From positions 1-64,000 of the forward strand of contig JAANDG010000095.1 in the NCBI GenBank assembly GCA_036852015.1: DNA of 64,000 nucleotides. Direction: 5' to 3'. The DNA is from Pelodera strongyloides (lineage: Eukaryota > Nematoda > Chromadorea > Rhabditida > Rhabditidae). Position 1 is the stretch's first letter. Each line of letters starts with the position of its first letter. The notes under the pieces are model-generated. The model ran no database searches and was not told where the DNA came from. It worked only from the letters and a program-made list of their open reading frames with translations. Positions 42,601 to 55,423 of this stretch are shown one piece after another. Both the position numbers and the translations under genes were made by a program.

Positions 42601-43188
42601 TAATGATCTGCGCGTTCGCATGCTATCACGCATAATACTCAGCAGGCAGATTAAAAAGCATACGTTTTCCGCTTGTATAAAACTCAGCGACAAAAGGTCA
42701 AGGAAAAAAATTCGAAGAAAGAACCACCCACCGGCCTCCTCGTCTGTGTAGAGTTCACGCCATTTTAGTCGATGCTTTATGTCATCTTTGGGAGCGTACC
42801 TGAACTTGTCATCCATTAGTGATACATTTGCGATGTAAAAAGGACACACGCCCAGCGAAGAAAAAATTTTCATAATCCGCGCAACTGTTTCAATATTAGA
42901 AGCCATAAAATCCGAATTTGACTTACATATATGAAGAGAGTGAAAGTGTCTGTAGTCTGGCGAATAAGTCAAATCGTTGTTCCAAATTCCATGGCCTGCC
43001 GTAGAAGCCTATAATAATATTTGATTTACGACAGAAAGAAAAGAAATAAACATTTCTCGTAATTCGGAAGGCCTCGCAACTGACATGCGATGCTTAGTTA
43101 GTTGGACCCACATACAGCGGCAGTAGTTGTTTATATCACGCTAAAAATGCTTACCTTCCACAACTCCACTGATGAACTGAGTCCCCAT
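36620..43188 (-). CDS. oga-1: O-GlcNAcase (protein O-GlcNAc hydrolase), 25 exons
   Basis: Exons (high to low): 43188-43155, 43008-42927, 42799-42732, 42586-42456, 42332-42228, 42089-42026, 41804-41706, 41562-41422, 41291-41163, 40964-40921, 40810-40740, 40622-40534, 40443-40331, 40118-39931, 39660-39508, 39356-39266, 39138-39030, 38739-38600, 38460-38401, 38305-38211, 38088-37985, 37738-37647, 37469-37389, 37262-37178, 36780-36620. The sum of 2529 nt gives 842 residues. GH84 domain: [32 protein letters not shown], catalytic Asp119-Asp120 in [20 protein letters not shown] middle acidic linker ([11 protein letters not shown]), a helical stalk ([20 protein letters not shown]) and a C-terminal acetyltransferase-like fold ([13 protein letters not shown]) follow. 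It removes O-GlcNAc from nuclear and cytosolic proteins. The start is fixed by an in-frame TAA just upstream. Confidence 0.95.
36985..37115 (+). repeat. Dispersed repeat copy in an OGA intron
   Basis: The stretch from TTTCAACACTATGTTCTACA to GGGACAAAAGATGACCGCGT parallels 61175-61250 (CCAACACTATGTTCCACTT to GGGACAAAAAGGTGACCGCGT). It looks like a short non-autonomous element with copies in two unrelated places. Confidence 0.45.
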
Positions 43189-44314
43189 TTTGCGGTGATT
43201 TATGGTCGGCGCTCGACCTCTGCGTAACTGAAGAACATATTAATAAATGCAACTAGCGGTAATTGTACAACATCTATATAAAAGTGCATTTTAGGCTTCG
43301 ACAATCATATACAACGTCTTCAGCGCGGTTCAAAGGCCGCAATGAAAACACGTTCGATACACGAGCACACCAAAATACAAAGTGAAAACAATGAAAATAC
43401 GTCCATAGGGCATTTGACCAATGAGCGAAACTTCGAAACATTACGCAATCAAATAATTTATTAATTCCGCTATAGAAAAAAAACACTATTGCTATTTTGT
43501 AATAAATTATTAATACGTGACTCTGAATACTATTATTAAATAAATAAATATACAATCTTTCTGCGAAATATAGCTCTGCTAAAAAATCTTTGCACACTCT
43601 ATCAACTCATGCACCTAGACATCATAAAAATTAAAAATAAAGTTAACCAGCTATCGAAAACATTATGCTCAGTTCGAATCATTGTCAGCAAGCCAATTGA
43701 TACGGAATGCAAGTAGTAATTTTTGGAAAAGAATGACGCGCATCAACATGGTTAAAATGCAAATCGTAAAGGCCTAGCGCAAAAGCCGACTTTATAATTA
43801 CTTACAAAAAATATTAAGTGACCAGGAGCCATGGGTTTAAATAAAAGAAACAGACATAAATAACGGTAAACGTTGTTTTTCGGAAATTTCACTTCAGCTA
43901 TCGCCTATAAAAACAACGCCTACCGCTGAAATATAGCGCAAATCACAACTCTTAAAAATGACAATGTCACATTGGGCAATCAGAGAAACACCAGTCAATT
44001 CTGCACAACTAGATCGAATATCAAAATCATAGAACTCTGAAACAGAACACTACTGTACAAATTATTGTTCTTCAAATTAACTTAATAATGAGACAGAAAA
44101 ATTCTTTGGAAATCTCATTCGACAAAAAAAGCCTAAAGAAACAAATAAACTGAATATTTCGACTGCTGAAAGTAGAACGGGAATATTTGCTAAAAAGCAC
44201 ACGGCAAAAAACATTTACACAACGGGTGCTTGAAGACTAAAACATGCCATTGGTAGCTTCCTATAAATTCCAAAAACCACCGGGCTTACTAGTTGCAATA
44301 AAAACTCAGCCGGT
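43189..44314. other. Spacer between OGA start and AP-2 alpha stop
   Basis: About 1.1 kb of AT-rich sequence. A 5' UTR exon of OGA probably ends at the acceptor near 43228. The two genes share direction, but the spacing is too wide for a typical worm operon. Confidence 0.5.
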
Positions 44315-47300
44315 TTAGAACTGCTCGCAAAGGAGATCACTGATATACTTGGCCACCGTGTCCTTGCTGCTTCTAACGGTCAACCGGTATTTCTAAATGT
44401 TAGGTATTAAACGAATTAATACATATCTAATAAATATATTGTCAAAAGTTGAGATAACTTGGGCATACAAAAGAAAAGCAGGCTAAATTCTCGTACAAAG
44501 TGTTAACATAGTGTCTCACCTTTGCTTGCTTATTTGGTTCCAATCGCACCAATGTACCAATCTGTTGGGTTTGTGTGTGAATGATACCAGCACAAACAAA
44601 ATTGTCGAGGTTCGGATCGACATCTGTTAGAAGCTTGCTTCCCAATCCGGACAGCTGAAATGAATATTGTACATAACTAATTAATCAATAAAGTCGGTTT
44701 CAAGGGCTAACAACACAAACACCACCTTGTGGACCTTATTCAGGCCATTATTCCTAGTTTTATCGAAAGAATACATGTTGCAACATTACAGTACCGTGAT
44801 CGATGAAAGAAGTTTCAAGAGCCTAGTTCTGTATTTCTAGAGAGCCGGCAAGAAACATGCCTACCTTTGTCTTGACCACCTGTGTTTCCATGGGCTGTTT
44901 GGCACTGAATATCTTCTGGTGTTCCTGAGTGGGCATGCCTAGGGCCTTCCACCTGAAACATCCGACATAAGTTACTGGAAGATAAGATTTAGACTAAAAC
45001 AGCGGGAAAAAAAAGTTTTCTGACGTCATACCTGTTGAAGAATGTTTCGCTGTTCATGTCGGTCGGCTCGAAGAATTTATTGAGGAAAATTGGCATGTAG
45101 AAAGACGAGTTGAACTGCTGGACTTGTCCGGAACGGTCCCTGTAACATATCACGAAACGTCACTTACAATGTGCCATATAGAAAATAATGACAGCCAAAT
45201 TCTCCTGTAGTCACAAGGATTTTAAGACTACGAGTATCCCATAGAAGTTCTCATAAATCAAAGAACAACCGTTAAAAGTTAAACTCACGTGTAATTATAG
45301 GAAAGCTGAATAATTGGAACCCTGTTGAACTCTTGCACACAGACAAAGTTGATTAATTGTTGCACTTGTGTACCGGCGGGGACAATCTCATCCACTGGCT
45401 TGGCCTAAAGTAAAAAAATTGCGCTAAGAGAAAGCTGCATATAAACAGTTAAGAAACACAAAGGGCAATGAGGTGCTAAAGTCTAACTGGAATAACATAA
45501 ACAAAGTATTATCAAGGATAATTACCTGTGCTTGCAATTGTACTGCTAGAGGCCCAGGACACACTACAGTTGGATGGAAGTCGGTGAAGGGATTTGTAGT
45601 CTTGTTGCCGTAGAACATACCTTAATACAAGTACCATCAAACTTCTGGCGCATCAATGGGGCGACAAGACAATAGAATCATTAAGTGTGTTGTTGGACCT
45701 ACCAAGTCTCGCCAAATTGTTACGAGCTTCCAGCTTGCAGCCAATTTGGATAGTCTCATCTTCGTATAGAACACCGTTGTTTTTCGTGACAAACCTAAAA
45801 CCACAAAAAAACATTTGCATATGAACAAGGACACTGCTTTTGGAAACTACCTAACAAATCGCACACAGTGATGTATTAGCTAAAAAAAGTGTTGACAAAA
45901 TATGACATACTTGAGGTAATCATTTCTGTTTGAGATGTCGGGATCTGAGGCAGTTGGCGTTGGGGACGAGGATTGAGTGATGGTATTCGAAGTGGCCGGC
46001 GCTCCGAAAATATCAACAAGGGCTGAAGCGTCCGTTTGTCCTTTGGCAGACGGCTGATCAAGGTCGACAAGTGAAGTAGTAGTGACAGCGCCTTCCTGAA
46101 CAAGACAAACATTTTTCAGCTTCTTTATATTTTCAGTTTCTCTAACCTTACTCCTACTTTTTGCTGCAATATTTGTTCATTTTAAATTTGGGTATATAGA
46201 GGGGTAGAAATTCTTTATAAGCAACTATGCGCAGCTTCTGCGCAAATATATTAAACTAGAATACCAGTAACCGGGACAGAACGGAACAGAATCTCAAAAA
46301 CGAACCTGTGCCATCACTGCAGCCGGTCTACTCTTTTTCTCGTGTGCAACGTTCTCGAGCTCCTCAACTTGAGGTTTCTGCTTCTTGAGCTTGGCCAAAA
46401 GGGAGCTCTCCTTTTCGGCAAATGGAGGCATTTCCTCAAGGATCTAAATGGCATCACTACTTACTTTGGAGATGGATAATACACTAAAATATACTTCACT
46501 TCTGAGATAGAACATCACCACTTCCACTCAAATAATAAAATTCATAAATGCTCACCGTGGCCAAAACATCAGGTGTGGCAACCTTGCTCATCTGCAAGTA
46601 TTCAATTGCCCTCTGCTGTAGTTCGGCATCAGGGTTCTTCAAGTTGTGATCGGTTTGGAACACCTGCAACGCATAAAATGATATTGAAAACGCAAAGAAC
46701 GTGTATGCCAAATACTAGCATTAAAAAAACATGTTAGGCCTCACCTCCTGAATAATGTGCCTAATTTCCGGGAAAAGATTGCAGAACTTGACGTATGTAG
46801 TAAGAAGAAGGCATCTGGTGGAGATACTGCACAAATGGTACTTGGAATGGAGCAGTTCGAATTGGATTTGTGGGCTGAAAGTTGTGCATGTTTAGGTGCA
46901 AAAATAATGCCAATTAGAACAGATCCACGAAAGCAAGGACGTCTCTTCTACAAAAATATTGCACACCAATGTGATAAAAACAAGACGGCAAATAAATACC
47001 TTGATCGATGATCTCCAGCTATCAGATTTCCAAACTCGCCCAGGATGTATCCACCAACCTAAAGTGTTAACAACTAAAAGAAGAAACAAACTGGGAAGGT
47101 ATAAGTGAATAAATTCATTAATATGAATTTACTCACTTATATCTTCAAACAAAGTAAATATCAAACAGTGCGTTAAGCAATGTCAATGTAAATGAAAAGA
47201 AGTGGTTTGAGCTATACTTACCTTAACCATGTTCTCGTGACAAGCAGGCCTCTGCAGTGCTTCAAAGACAGTCTTTGCAGCATATCCTTGCACGTCCTCA

Positions 47301-49997
47301 CGGTTGACGACAATCTAAAGAGGGAATTTCCGAATAGAACAACATGAAAATTGACTAACACAAACCCCTGAAAAATACATAAGAATGGTTTCGAAACATA
47401 AGTCCCAAAAAGATAACTAACCTGAATGACTCTGTACCAGACCTCCTCGCTCACGTAGTCACCAGCAATGCGGATTAGTCTCAGGATGACATCAACGTAC
47501 CAAGTGTAGTCGGTTGCGTACTTTTCCGCCAAGATGGCCACTTTCAGAACCTAAGTTGTAATTAATGAAAGACCCAAGAGAAAACAATATAATCATGACA
47601 AGCTGGAAAAAACACTATAGTAATATTGTACCATTTCCTCCCTGATCGAATAATCTGCAGTCTCCAAATAGCTGAGCATTTCGGCTACAATTTCATTGGC
47701 ATTCGACCGATCACACATTGCGTACAACAAATCAACTGCGCGTTGACGAACAGAAACATCTCTGAAAAAAACGACATGACTCGAAACCAACAAAAGCACA
47801 TAACCTTTGTAAATTTACAGGAGTATGGATACGGAGTACCTAAATATAGTACGCTGAAAAAACCAACCGTTCAGTCTTCAGTGAACTGATGATCGTTTCC
47901 TGATGTTTTTTCACAGCTTCATGAGAAAACTCCGAGGTTGCAAGAAGGCACATCGACTCAAGGGCGAGATACCTATAGAGCAAAGTGGTTTAAGAGTACG
48001 AGTAATGCAATAAACAGATTAGAAGCAACTCAACAAATACGAAATAATAAAATATATCAGTACTTGCTTCTAAAACAAATATTTTTAACACAATGAGGAA
48101 ATCCACAAACCTTAAATTGGTTTCCCTGTGGCTCAGGAAGGCTCCAAGCTGATTGCAGGCGCGCACCAATAGATTCGGTTCACTATCCATGTGAATGATC
48201 AACGCTATTGCCTAAACATCCATAAATAACAATCATCGAAGCCATTGTACTACTAACAAAGCGTTACGTCAACCAACTCAAAGTAACAACACATATCATG
48301 CACCAACCTCGAACAAAACCGCATTCTTGGCATTTGAGTGCTGCACTTTCTTTGATTTTGGTGCATCCTGTGCTTTGTTCAAAATACCCTCCAGACACTC
48401 CAACAATCGAGCTTTGTTCGACGGATCCTCTGAAAACATTCAAAATGGAATGCACAACAAACGAATCGCTAAAAATATTCGAGAAAATTACTGAAACAGA
48501 AACTAACCAGGTGGAGGATAGTTCTGCAACAGACGCAGTAGCTTCACACACAACCATGGAGCGGGGACAAAGTAATAAGTGTAGTCCTGCAAAAAAATGT
48601 CTTATTGGAAGGCGAACGGATATCTAACAAGAGAAAACACTAAAGTACCCAAAAAAGCACATTCTTCTACAGAAAAAAAGACAATCACCTATGCAGGACC
48701 CAGTAAGCAAATAACCGAAATGAAGTATACCTGAAGATCGGTGTAAGTAGCTGTGACAATTCTGGAGAGGCGAGAAATGGCGAGTGACACACATCCCTTA
48801 TACTCATCAGGCCACCGCTTGGAAAGAGTTTCAATCAATGAGGCGGCGGCCGTGACAACTCCCTAAAGAAGTAAGTTTTGAATATGTATGTTAATAATTT
48901 ATCATATATATTACTCTATATTAGCGAACAACAAAACAATCGAAAGCAAAAACAGACCATATGTGAATCATTGAGAAGGTGCACGATCCGCGAAGCATGA
49001 TCAGGAGAGGGGATAATTTCCTGCGACGTTCGGAACAACTTCAAGAGACAAAGAGCAGCCGACTGCTTCACGAAATCAATGGTGTCCCTGAAAATACACG
49101 CATCGTTACTAATGAGTAAAACAAAACCAAATATGGGCAAAGGTGGTAAGGTACTATGTAAATTCAAATGTAAGCGCGGTTGGCAAGAATAACCTTGGCA
49201 AAAATGTAAAATACGGCCAGGTCCCAAAAAAGAATGGTCAAAACACTCACCCCGAGACCAGAAGCTTGGGAAGGTCTTGTGCAAACGCATCGGCCATATC
49301 CTTCGATCCGATGTTGGATATACACTGGAGAGCCAGGTTGACGTGCACTGGGTTGCGAGATACCTAAAATAATATTAATTAACGCACATAGTTATGTTCC
49401 AAAAAGCAAACAAGATAATAGAAATCTTTTTACACAAAACCAAGCAAAAGAAGACTCACCAAATCATTGCGAATAGCTTGCACAATAAGCTTCATCAGAT
49501 CTGAGTTCTGCTCCACAAGGACGGAGATGAAAAGGTATCCCTGAAAGGTTCAAAGTATATGCATAGTTCTTAACTGAGCCCATATAACTAAGCTTTAGTT
49601 AAAGAAAGTGCAAAACTCACAATTTGCTTTTCCGTGTACTTATTTGAAGAGAGCAGGTTTACCGCCTCCATATGACCAAAGTCGATATCATTTCCCAAAA
49701 GGAAAATGAACAGCAATTTGCAGACATATTTCTTTTTCTGGTATCCATCTAGGGTCTTGTCACCTAAAGTTTCAACAAATTAAAAATGCTTCAAAGACAG
49801 TTGTCGGACAATATTTGTAAAAAAAAATGTGCAGCCAAACAACAATAGAACAATGGAAACTTACCCTTAAATTTTGACCTGATATTAGCAAGTTCCTTAT
49901 TGATTCGTTTCAGTTCGGCCTCTTTGCTCTTGCAATTTCTTATATCTGAGATGAAAACGGCCAATCCACGCATGCCGTCGCCTTTTACTGCCGGCAT
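44315..49997 (-). CDS. apa-2: AP-2 complex alpha-adaptin, 25 exons
   Basis: Exons (high to low): 49997-49865, 49763-49621, 49540-49460, 49363-49251, 49087-48958, 48862-48731, 48586-48508, 48429-48308, 48211-48111, 47972-47868, 47761-47632, 47550-47422, 47314-47222, 47058-47000, 46874-46745, 46663-46556, 46443-46306, 46095-45911, 45794-45703, 45620-45526, 45404-45289, 45139-45032, 44952-44865, 44654-44520, 44392-44315. The sum of 2823 nt gives 940 residues, as in other alpha-adaptins. Trunk: [20 protein letters not shown], the PIP2-binding basic patch [27 protein letters not shown]. Hinge with a clathrin box LVDLD. Ear ends [11 protein letters not shown]. It links plasma-membrane cargo and PIP2 to clathrin in endocytosis. 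The acceptor TTTTAG|CAAAAATG next to the start suggests spliced-leader addition. Confidence 0.96.
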
Positions 49998-50760
49998 TTT
50001 TGCTAAAACGAATATGTTACTTTTCATGAAAGCATTCAATATAAAACAAAAAGGGTTAAGTGAAAATAAGTACATTGCCAATATGACATGAAAAATAAAC
50101 AAGCGAAACGGGTTAGAAGGAATGATATAGCATGCAAATGTATCGAAGATCACGCTTTAGGAAAAAAGAACCGCCGCAAAGGAAAATAAGAAAGAATATA
50201 TTCACATTAATTAGACAATAAACAAAACAATAAACAAAACAACAGCTAACAGCTGCTTCAGCTTTCTTGTGGTTGATCCACTTATTGGACTTTGTAGATA
50301 CCGTAATTACGCTCTTTTGCACGGCGTTGTCCGTGCGGGACCTGCTCACCGTTTAAACTGGTGGCAATAACGGGGTTCGCAAGTATGCCCGCAGTTGGTA
50401 GAGTGAAGAGAAGCGAGGGCGTCAAGAAACACTACGGAACACCCCAAATGACGAAATGCACTCAATTTTTTTCTTTATTTTTTCTTCTCTAATTCTATAT
50501 TTTTTTGCAGAAAAAGAAGGCAAACTTTGCTGGCATTTTTTCGCTTTAAGATCATCGAATCAGAATTTCAAACCCCTACGGAGATTTCTACAGGTCTTGT
50601 GAACATTTGTCTAATACATCATAAGCCTCTACACTCCGTTGTTTTTCTGAAAAGCAGCACACATGAAACTCTCTCTAAAATCTCTATAATTTTATTAATT
50701 TAAAGAGTGAGGCCCATTCGTTGTAAAAGTTGTTGTTAGCAGTACCTTTTCTCAGAAACG
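49998..50760 (-). other. Upstream region of AP-2 alpha gene
   Basis: Holds the TTTTAG acceptor at 50003-50008 and a possible non-coding exon ending near 50350 (donor GTGAGC). The rest is AT-rich with no gene seen. Confidence 0.4.
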
Positions 50761-50774
50761 GACGTGAAAAATAC

Positions 50775-50890
50775 GGTTTTTGAAACGCATCGAGTACACC
50801 AGCATTCTTATGCAGCTTATGCAAGTGAACATAAATTAGAATAAAAACATCGAGCAAGAATTCAATTGTCCACTATGCGTTTCAAAAACC
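50775..50890. repeat. Inverted repeat pair, 16-bp perfect arms
   Basis: GGTTTTTGAAACGCAT (50775-50790) is the exact reverse complement of ATGCGTTTCAAAAACC (50875-50890), with about 84 bases between. It is probably a small inverted-repeat element. Confidence 0.8.
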
Positions 50891-50911
50891 GGCCGGTATT
50901 TCGCGTTTAGA

Positions 50912-50953
50912 TCATTCTCCTCCGTTGGGACTGAGCCCAACGGAGGAGAATGA
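50912..50953. repeat. Perfect 18-bp hairpin
   Basis: TCATTCTCCTCCGTTGGG (50912-50929), loop ACTGAG, then the exact reverse complement to 50953. It lies just beyond the preceding inverted repeat and about 150 bases from the Polinton fragment. Confidence 0.9.
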
Positions 50954-51100
50954 CGCAAAAGATAGAAACATAGAACTCTCCACATTCCGAATACAAGAAT
51001 TCGATGCACATCATTGCGGTTATTATTGTCTTCTTGTTCTGAAACTGTTAGAAAACAATGATTTCAGAAGTACAATTCTATCTTTGATTTAATATAAAAA

Positions 51101-52665
51101 TTAAGATAAAAGATTTGGTTTGATTTTTACATTTCCAAAAGCCTTAGTGTTGTGACTACCTTTAATGATATAACGTTTATGCTCACTAGAGTCATTATTC
51201 AGAGCTACTTTATTCTGACATTGTGTATATAGTTGATGTTTAACACTCCTAATAGTATATTGTGTTTTTCTCAGAATAGACTTATCAAACAAACAGTTCC
51301 TAAAATCATCAACAGTCAATTCATTCTTGACAACATGCTTTTTGATGCCTTTACTTTTTTTATTATCTTCTCCAGGTTTTGGTACCTTTGGAAGTTTTGG
51401 GTTTTCTTTTTCTTCCTGAATTCTTTTATTGTAATACTCTTCAAAGCTTTCACGTGTCTCTTCAGCGATTTTATATGCATATTGTTTAGGTTTTAAGGCA
51501 ACAAGTTCTTCCATTATTAAGCCATTCAATTCATCTTTGAATTTTCCAACAACTTTTTTATTTTCTTTGGAGTGAAGAGGATGAATTTCTGGATATTCGC
51601 TGAAATCAAATTCTTTCTTCAAGATAGAATCTTTTTGAATATCTTCGTAAAGGTCAGATGTAAAAATTTCATAAATAAGGGAATCAGTATCCTGATAGCA
51701 CAATTTGATATTATCACCATATTTCTTCTGCATAACATTGTAATGAAAGTCATACATCAACCACTTACTCAGTTCTAGAATAGCAAAACCTACATAAATA
51801 GGTTTATCAAGTACAATATTTGTTTTCTCTATTTCTACAGCAGACAACTCTTTGTTATATATGATAGTTCTTTTGTAGTTAGGTTTTGAGGCTAATTTGA
51901 TTATTTTATGCTCATTCTCTAACATTTTCCATAGTTTTTCCGAAAACTGAGTTATTCATTAATTTAAAGAAATCCTTCTCGAAATCATTTTTAGCTTTTT
52001 TTCGAAGATTAGTATGCATTTACTCTCTTTGAAAGGAAGGATTCTATGGATTTTCTTTATTTTAACTCCTAATTGGAGACACTGCAACAAGTTTTCATAG
52101 TGAATTACATACTTCTCTTTATCGAATAAAGTATTACATAATTTTTAACACCATTCTTAAAACCTATGGTTCCGGGAATCATTGATTCGTTACCAATTTT
52201 TACATTTTCTGGACACAGGGGAAAATCATTGTGTCGAGTGTGTAATTCTTTGGGATATTCAAGATCTACTTCGAAGATGCATCCTCTATCTGACTTCTTC
52301 AAATAATATAATCCTTCAGATCCAATTCAACTTCACATTTACATTCTTCACCATCACTTTCAATAAATGTGTTATAGTCCTTCACATCTCCATTGAGAAC
52401 ATTAATTAAAGACTGAGTTTCGAACTGAAAATCACCAGTAGGTAACATTTGACACATGGCCCATCCATACAAATTATTAGCATCTAAATACAAAAGGAAG
52501 TTTGTTAATTTATTTGGATTGAAGTTTGTAGTGTATTTATTGTTAACCTTAGAGTATCTTTTAACAGCATTAACTATTCCACCTCTTATACCCTTTTCAA
52601 TCATCAAATATTTTTCAACATCTTGAAGTACTTCTAACTCTACTCTAGTCTTTTTCAGCATAGGT
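51101..52665 (-). pseudogene. Maverick/Polinton protein-primed DNA polymerase B, broken
   Basis: Three open segments in different frames follow one another on the - strand: about 52665-52299 (palm motif A, YLDANNLYGWAMCQ), 52302-52105 (DRGCIFEVDLEYPKELHTRH) and 51925-51101 (KPIYVGFAILELSKWLMYDF, palm motif C YQDTD at about 51696-51683, Lys-rich end). These are the conserved blocks of the pPolB of Polintons, large self-synthesising DNA transposons related to eukaryotic DNA viruses. The N-terminal exonuclease and terminal-protein regions are missing, one frameshift falls at about 52300 and another break between 52105 and 51925. No integrase, ATPase, protease or capsid gene is in the window. It is a relic. 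Confidence 0.88.
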
Positions 52666-52985
52666 AAAACAACTGGCGCACCGTTGCTGTAGGGCAACGG
52701 TACCCCAGGTAGCGTTACAAGCGGAAATAACGTTATAAGGCTGGAGGTTTAGAGATTGTTGTGTTATACAAATGGTGATTAAAAGGGTGCCGCATTTGCT
52801 AGCCTCTCCAGCCCACCGTAGCTGTAGGGGAAAGGTAGCTCAGCCCAGCTATAGGTACCTAGCTTCTGAGCATGCTCCTGCCTCGGGGAGCAAAGATAAT
52901 TTAATTTACGGTCTGGTGACTATTGTCGACTATAGTATAAATAGCCAATATTCAAGACGGTGTAATTTCAAGTGACCCCATCCCT
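52666..52985 (+). mobile_element. Truncated copy of TTAA-flanked palindromic element
   Basis: From CAACTGGCGCACCG at about 52660 to TTTAA at 52986-52989 the sequence follows the reverse complement of the complete element at 54954-55423, including GTTATACAAATGGTGATTAAA, CTTCTGAGC, GATAATTTAATTTACGG and the end ACCCCATCCC. One terminal arm is lost where it meets the Polinton polymerase. Confidence 0.85.
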
Positions 52986-52989
52986 TTAA

Positions 52990-53831
52990 CCAGTGTATCG
53001 CAGACCTATTCTGAAAAAGACGGTAGCTCGTACGACCTGCGGATTTCAAAAAAAAAAAAAGTTCTGTTTTGTTGCGACTTCCCAAGCTATGGCCATTCAT
53101 GCTGACAGCAAGATTTTCGTCCGCGATATGGGTCGTGACGGGTTACACGCACTCTATTTGAACCTTTCTCCCAAGCTACGATAATCGTTCTGATGAGCCT
53201 AAATTGTGCCTTTTATTTTCGACTGGTACATTTTTCAAGACAGTGATTTTTTGTTTGTCATTTTGTCTTTGTTTTGAAGGACAAAATGTTGGTGCATGTA
53301 TGTGCATATTAATAAATCTTTATTTAACGGCGCTCAAATATGAAGAAAGCCGGAACCCAACGGGCATCCTTCCCTCCAGAAAATATGATTATCAAACTGT
53401 AATTTTAGAATATTTTATTCGGGAGGTCAAGGCTTTGTTCGGTTCTTTGGTTCAGGGGGGATAGCCATCAATCTTTTTTTCTATTTACCATCTAGTGCCG
53501 AAATCATTTTTTTACACTACCTACAATAGCAGGCGACACAGGTTTCTCTCAAAATGCATAGCATAACATAACATGTATTATACGAACATGTGTCGCACAA
53601 GTTTTGTCAAGGAAAGGACCAAATCTATAAATATAAAACGGGAATATGCAATTCTGACTAAAAATAAGAGCACAAACCATTGAAAATTTACGTTATGTTA
53701 TGCTTTTTGGGAAAAACCTGATTTTTTTTTGCAAGCAGACAGATTATTGTTGTAAATTGCAATGCATGCTGTTATGGAATAGCCATTAACAGAAATTATT
53801 AGTGCTCGCGTTGTGCTTTTTGTTGGGTTAT
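52990..53831. other. Intergenic DNA, no gene seen
   Basis: Only short frames without features. Confidence 0.5.
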
Positions 53832-54385
53832 TTATAAAATCGCTGGCGCATTGATCGTAGGGCCGTACATTGACGCGGTGCCACTGTACATAGAACTGCC
53901 TTGCGGATACATGCCTGCTCCTCCTCCCTGTGGGTAAGCACCACCGCCTGTAATAAATCGTTCAGTATTAATAATAATCCTTGGCTCTTCACATATTTTG
54001 TAGGATATACATGGTGAGGATGCAACGTCTACCCTTGGGCTTCCGAAGTTCGAAATAGAAAAGCTAGAGCAAAAAAAACTTGTTCCCACCTTCATAGGAC
54101 CCGCCACCACCACCTGTCTCGATTCCTCCCCCGTCTGAAATTTATCATATATTCATTGATCTTTATGTTTTCTATATTGTACTATCTTTATTGTACTGAC
54201 AAGCATGCATAATTAAGACGACAGAATACCGCGCGGGAACACTTGGTTGATAGGTGTATCAATAAACTCATTAATTATGAAAAATAAGTCATACGTGGCA
54301 TTCCCATTGTTCCGTAACCAGGATATGGAAAAGCCATCGAAGAGATACACATAATAGCGAATATTAAGACCGCGACAATATTCAT
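53832..54385 (-). CDS. Secreted Gly/Tyr/Met-rich peptide A (83 aa)
   Basis: Exons 54385-54295, 54134-54090 and 53947-53832, all junctions in phase 1, sum 252 nt. The signal peptide is MNIVAVLIFAIMCISSMAF. The mature part opens PYPGYGTMGMPHGGG, then Gly-rich ETGGGGGSYEGGGAYPQGG, GMYPQGSSMYSGT and the end MYGPTINAPAIL. The exon structure matches peptides B and C. Such short secreted Gly/Tyr-rich peptides in worms include caenacin/NLP antimicrobials and cuticle-associated peptides. Which applies here is unknown. A 5' acceptor TTAATTGCAG lies 12 bases before the ATG and is conserved in B and C. Confidence 0.85.
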
Positions 54386-54563
54386 TCTTGGTTGATACTG
54401 CAATTAAAGAGCGTCTCAATGTTTTGTTCACGTCTGTTTCTGAAAAAAGATGCCGGCAACAAGAACTTGCATGATTTTAGTGGAAAATATGTAAGTTGAG
54501 ACAAAAAGTTGGGTTGCCAAATACATTCGCACAGAAATAGGGCTAAAACAGAATAGAAGTCTG

Positions 54564-54700
54564 AGATGTTTTCTATTATCTTCCTTTTAAGTACTCCAAC
54601 ATCATTGTTTCGTACTTTACTTTCTTGATCCCACCTATTTTCGGTTAAGATTGTTTTGTCAACAAATAAAACCTGTTCCACCCAGGTGTTGTTTAGGGCA
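54564..54700 (-). promoter_or_regulatory. Conserved upstream block of peptide gene A
   Basis: On the + strand, GAGATGTTTTCTATTATCTT to the TTGATCCCACCTATTTTCGG and AACAAATAAAACCTG stretches recurs nearly unchanged before gene B (57104-57230) and more divergently before gene C (59754-59850). Each block starts about 170-180 bp upstream of the ATG. Confidence 0.6.
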
Positions 54701-54819
54701 CTTACAATTAAGACAACCTTAATAAGAACTTTGGCTAACCACAAGTTTTATTAGCGAAACATTGTCATTTTTCCACAAAATGCTAGAAATTCTGCTAACG
54801 GAAATAACTCGAGACAATT

Positions 54820-54946
<127 letters not shown>

Positions 54947-54953
54947 CCATTAA

Positions 54954-55423
54954 GAGGATGGGGTGAGCCCAAATTGCAACGTTTGAATATTTGCTATTAA
55001 TACTGTAGCCGATAAAAGTCACAATACCGTAAATTAAATTATCTTTACTCCCCGTAGCAGGAGCACGCTCAGAAGCTAAGCTAGCAGTATGGCAGCGGTA
55101 CCCCAGCTGGGCTGGACTACCGTTCCCCTACAGCTGCGGCGGACTAGAGAGGGTAGAAAATGCGGTGTCTTTTTAATCACCATTTGTATAACACAAAAAT
55201 CTCTAAACCGCTAGCATTATAACGCTAGCTGTGGTACCGGTGCCGTATAGCTACGGTGCGCCAGTTGCTTTATAAATGTGAGGTAGCTTAGCTTCTGAGC
55301 GTGCTCTTGCCACGGGGAGTAAAGATAATTTAATTTAATTTACAGCGTTGTGACTTTTATCGAGTGTGGTCTAAATAGCAAATATTCAAAAGAGTGCAAT
55401 TTCAAGTAACCCACCCCATCCCT
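54954..55423. mobile_element. Complete TTAA-flanked palindromic element (MITE)
   Basis: TTAA at 54950-54953 and at 55424-55427 brackets about 470 bp. Termini GAGGATGGGGTG and (complement) AGGGATGGGGTG match, and the arms stay complementary for over 140 bp (GCTTCTGAGCGTGCTC, GATAATTTAATTTAC, GTGACTTTTAT). There is no protein coding. The centre is GC-richer with shorter repeats (GTACCCCAGC, GGTACCGGTG). Confidence 0.88.
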
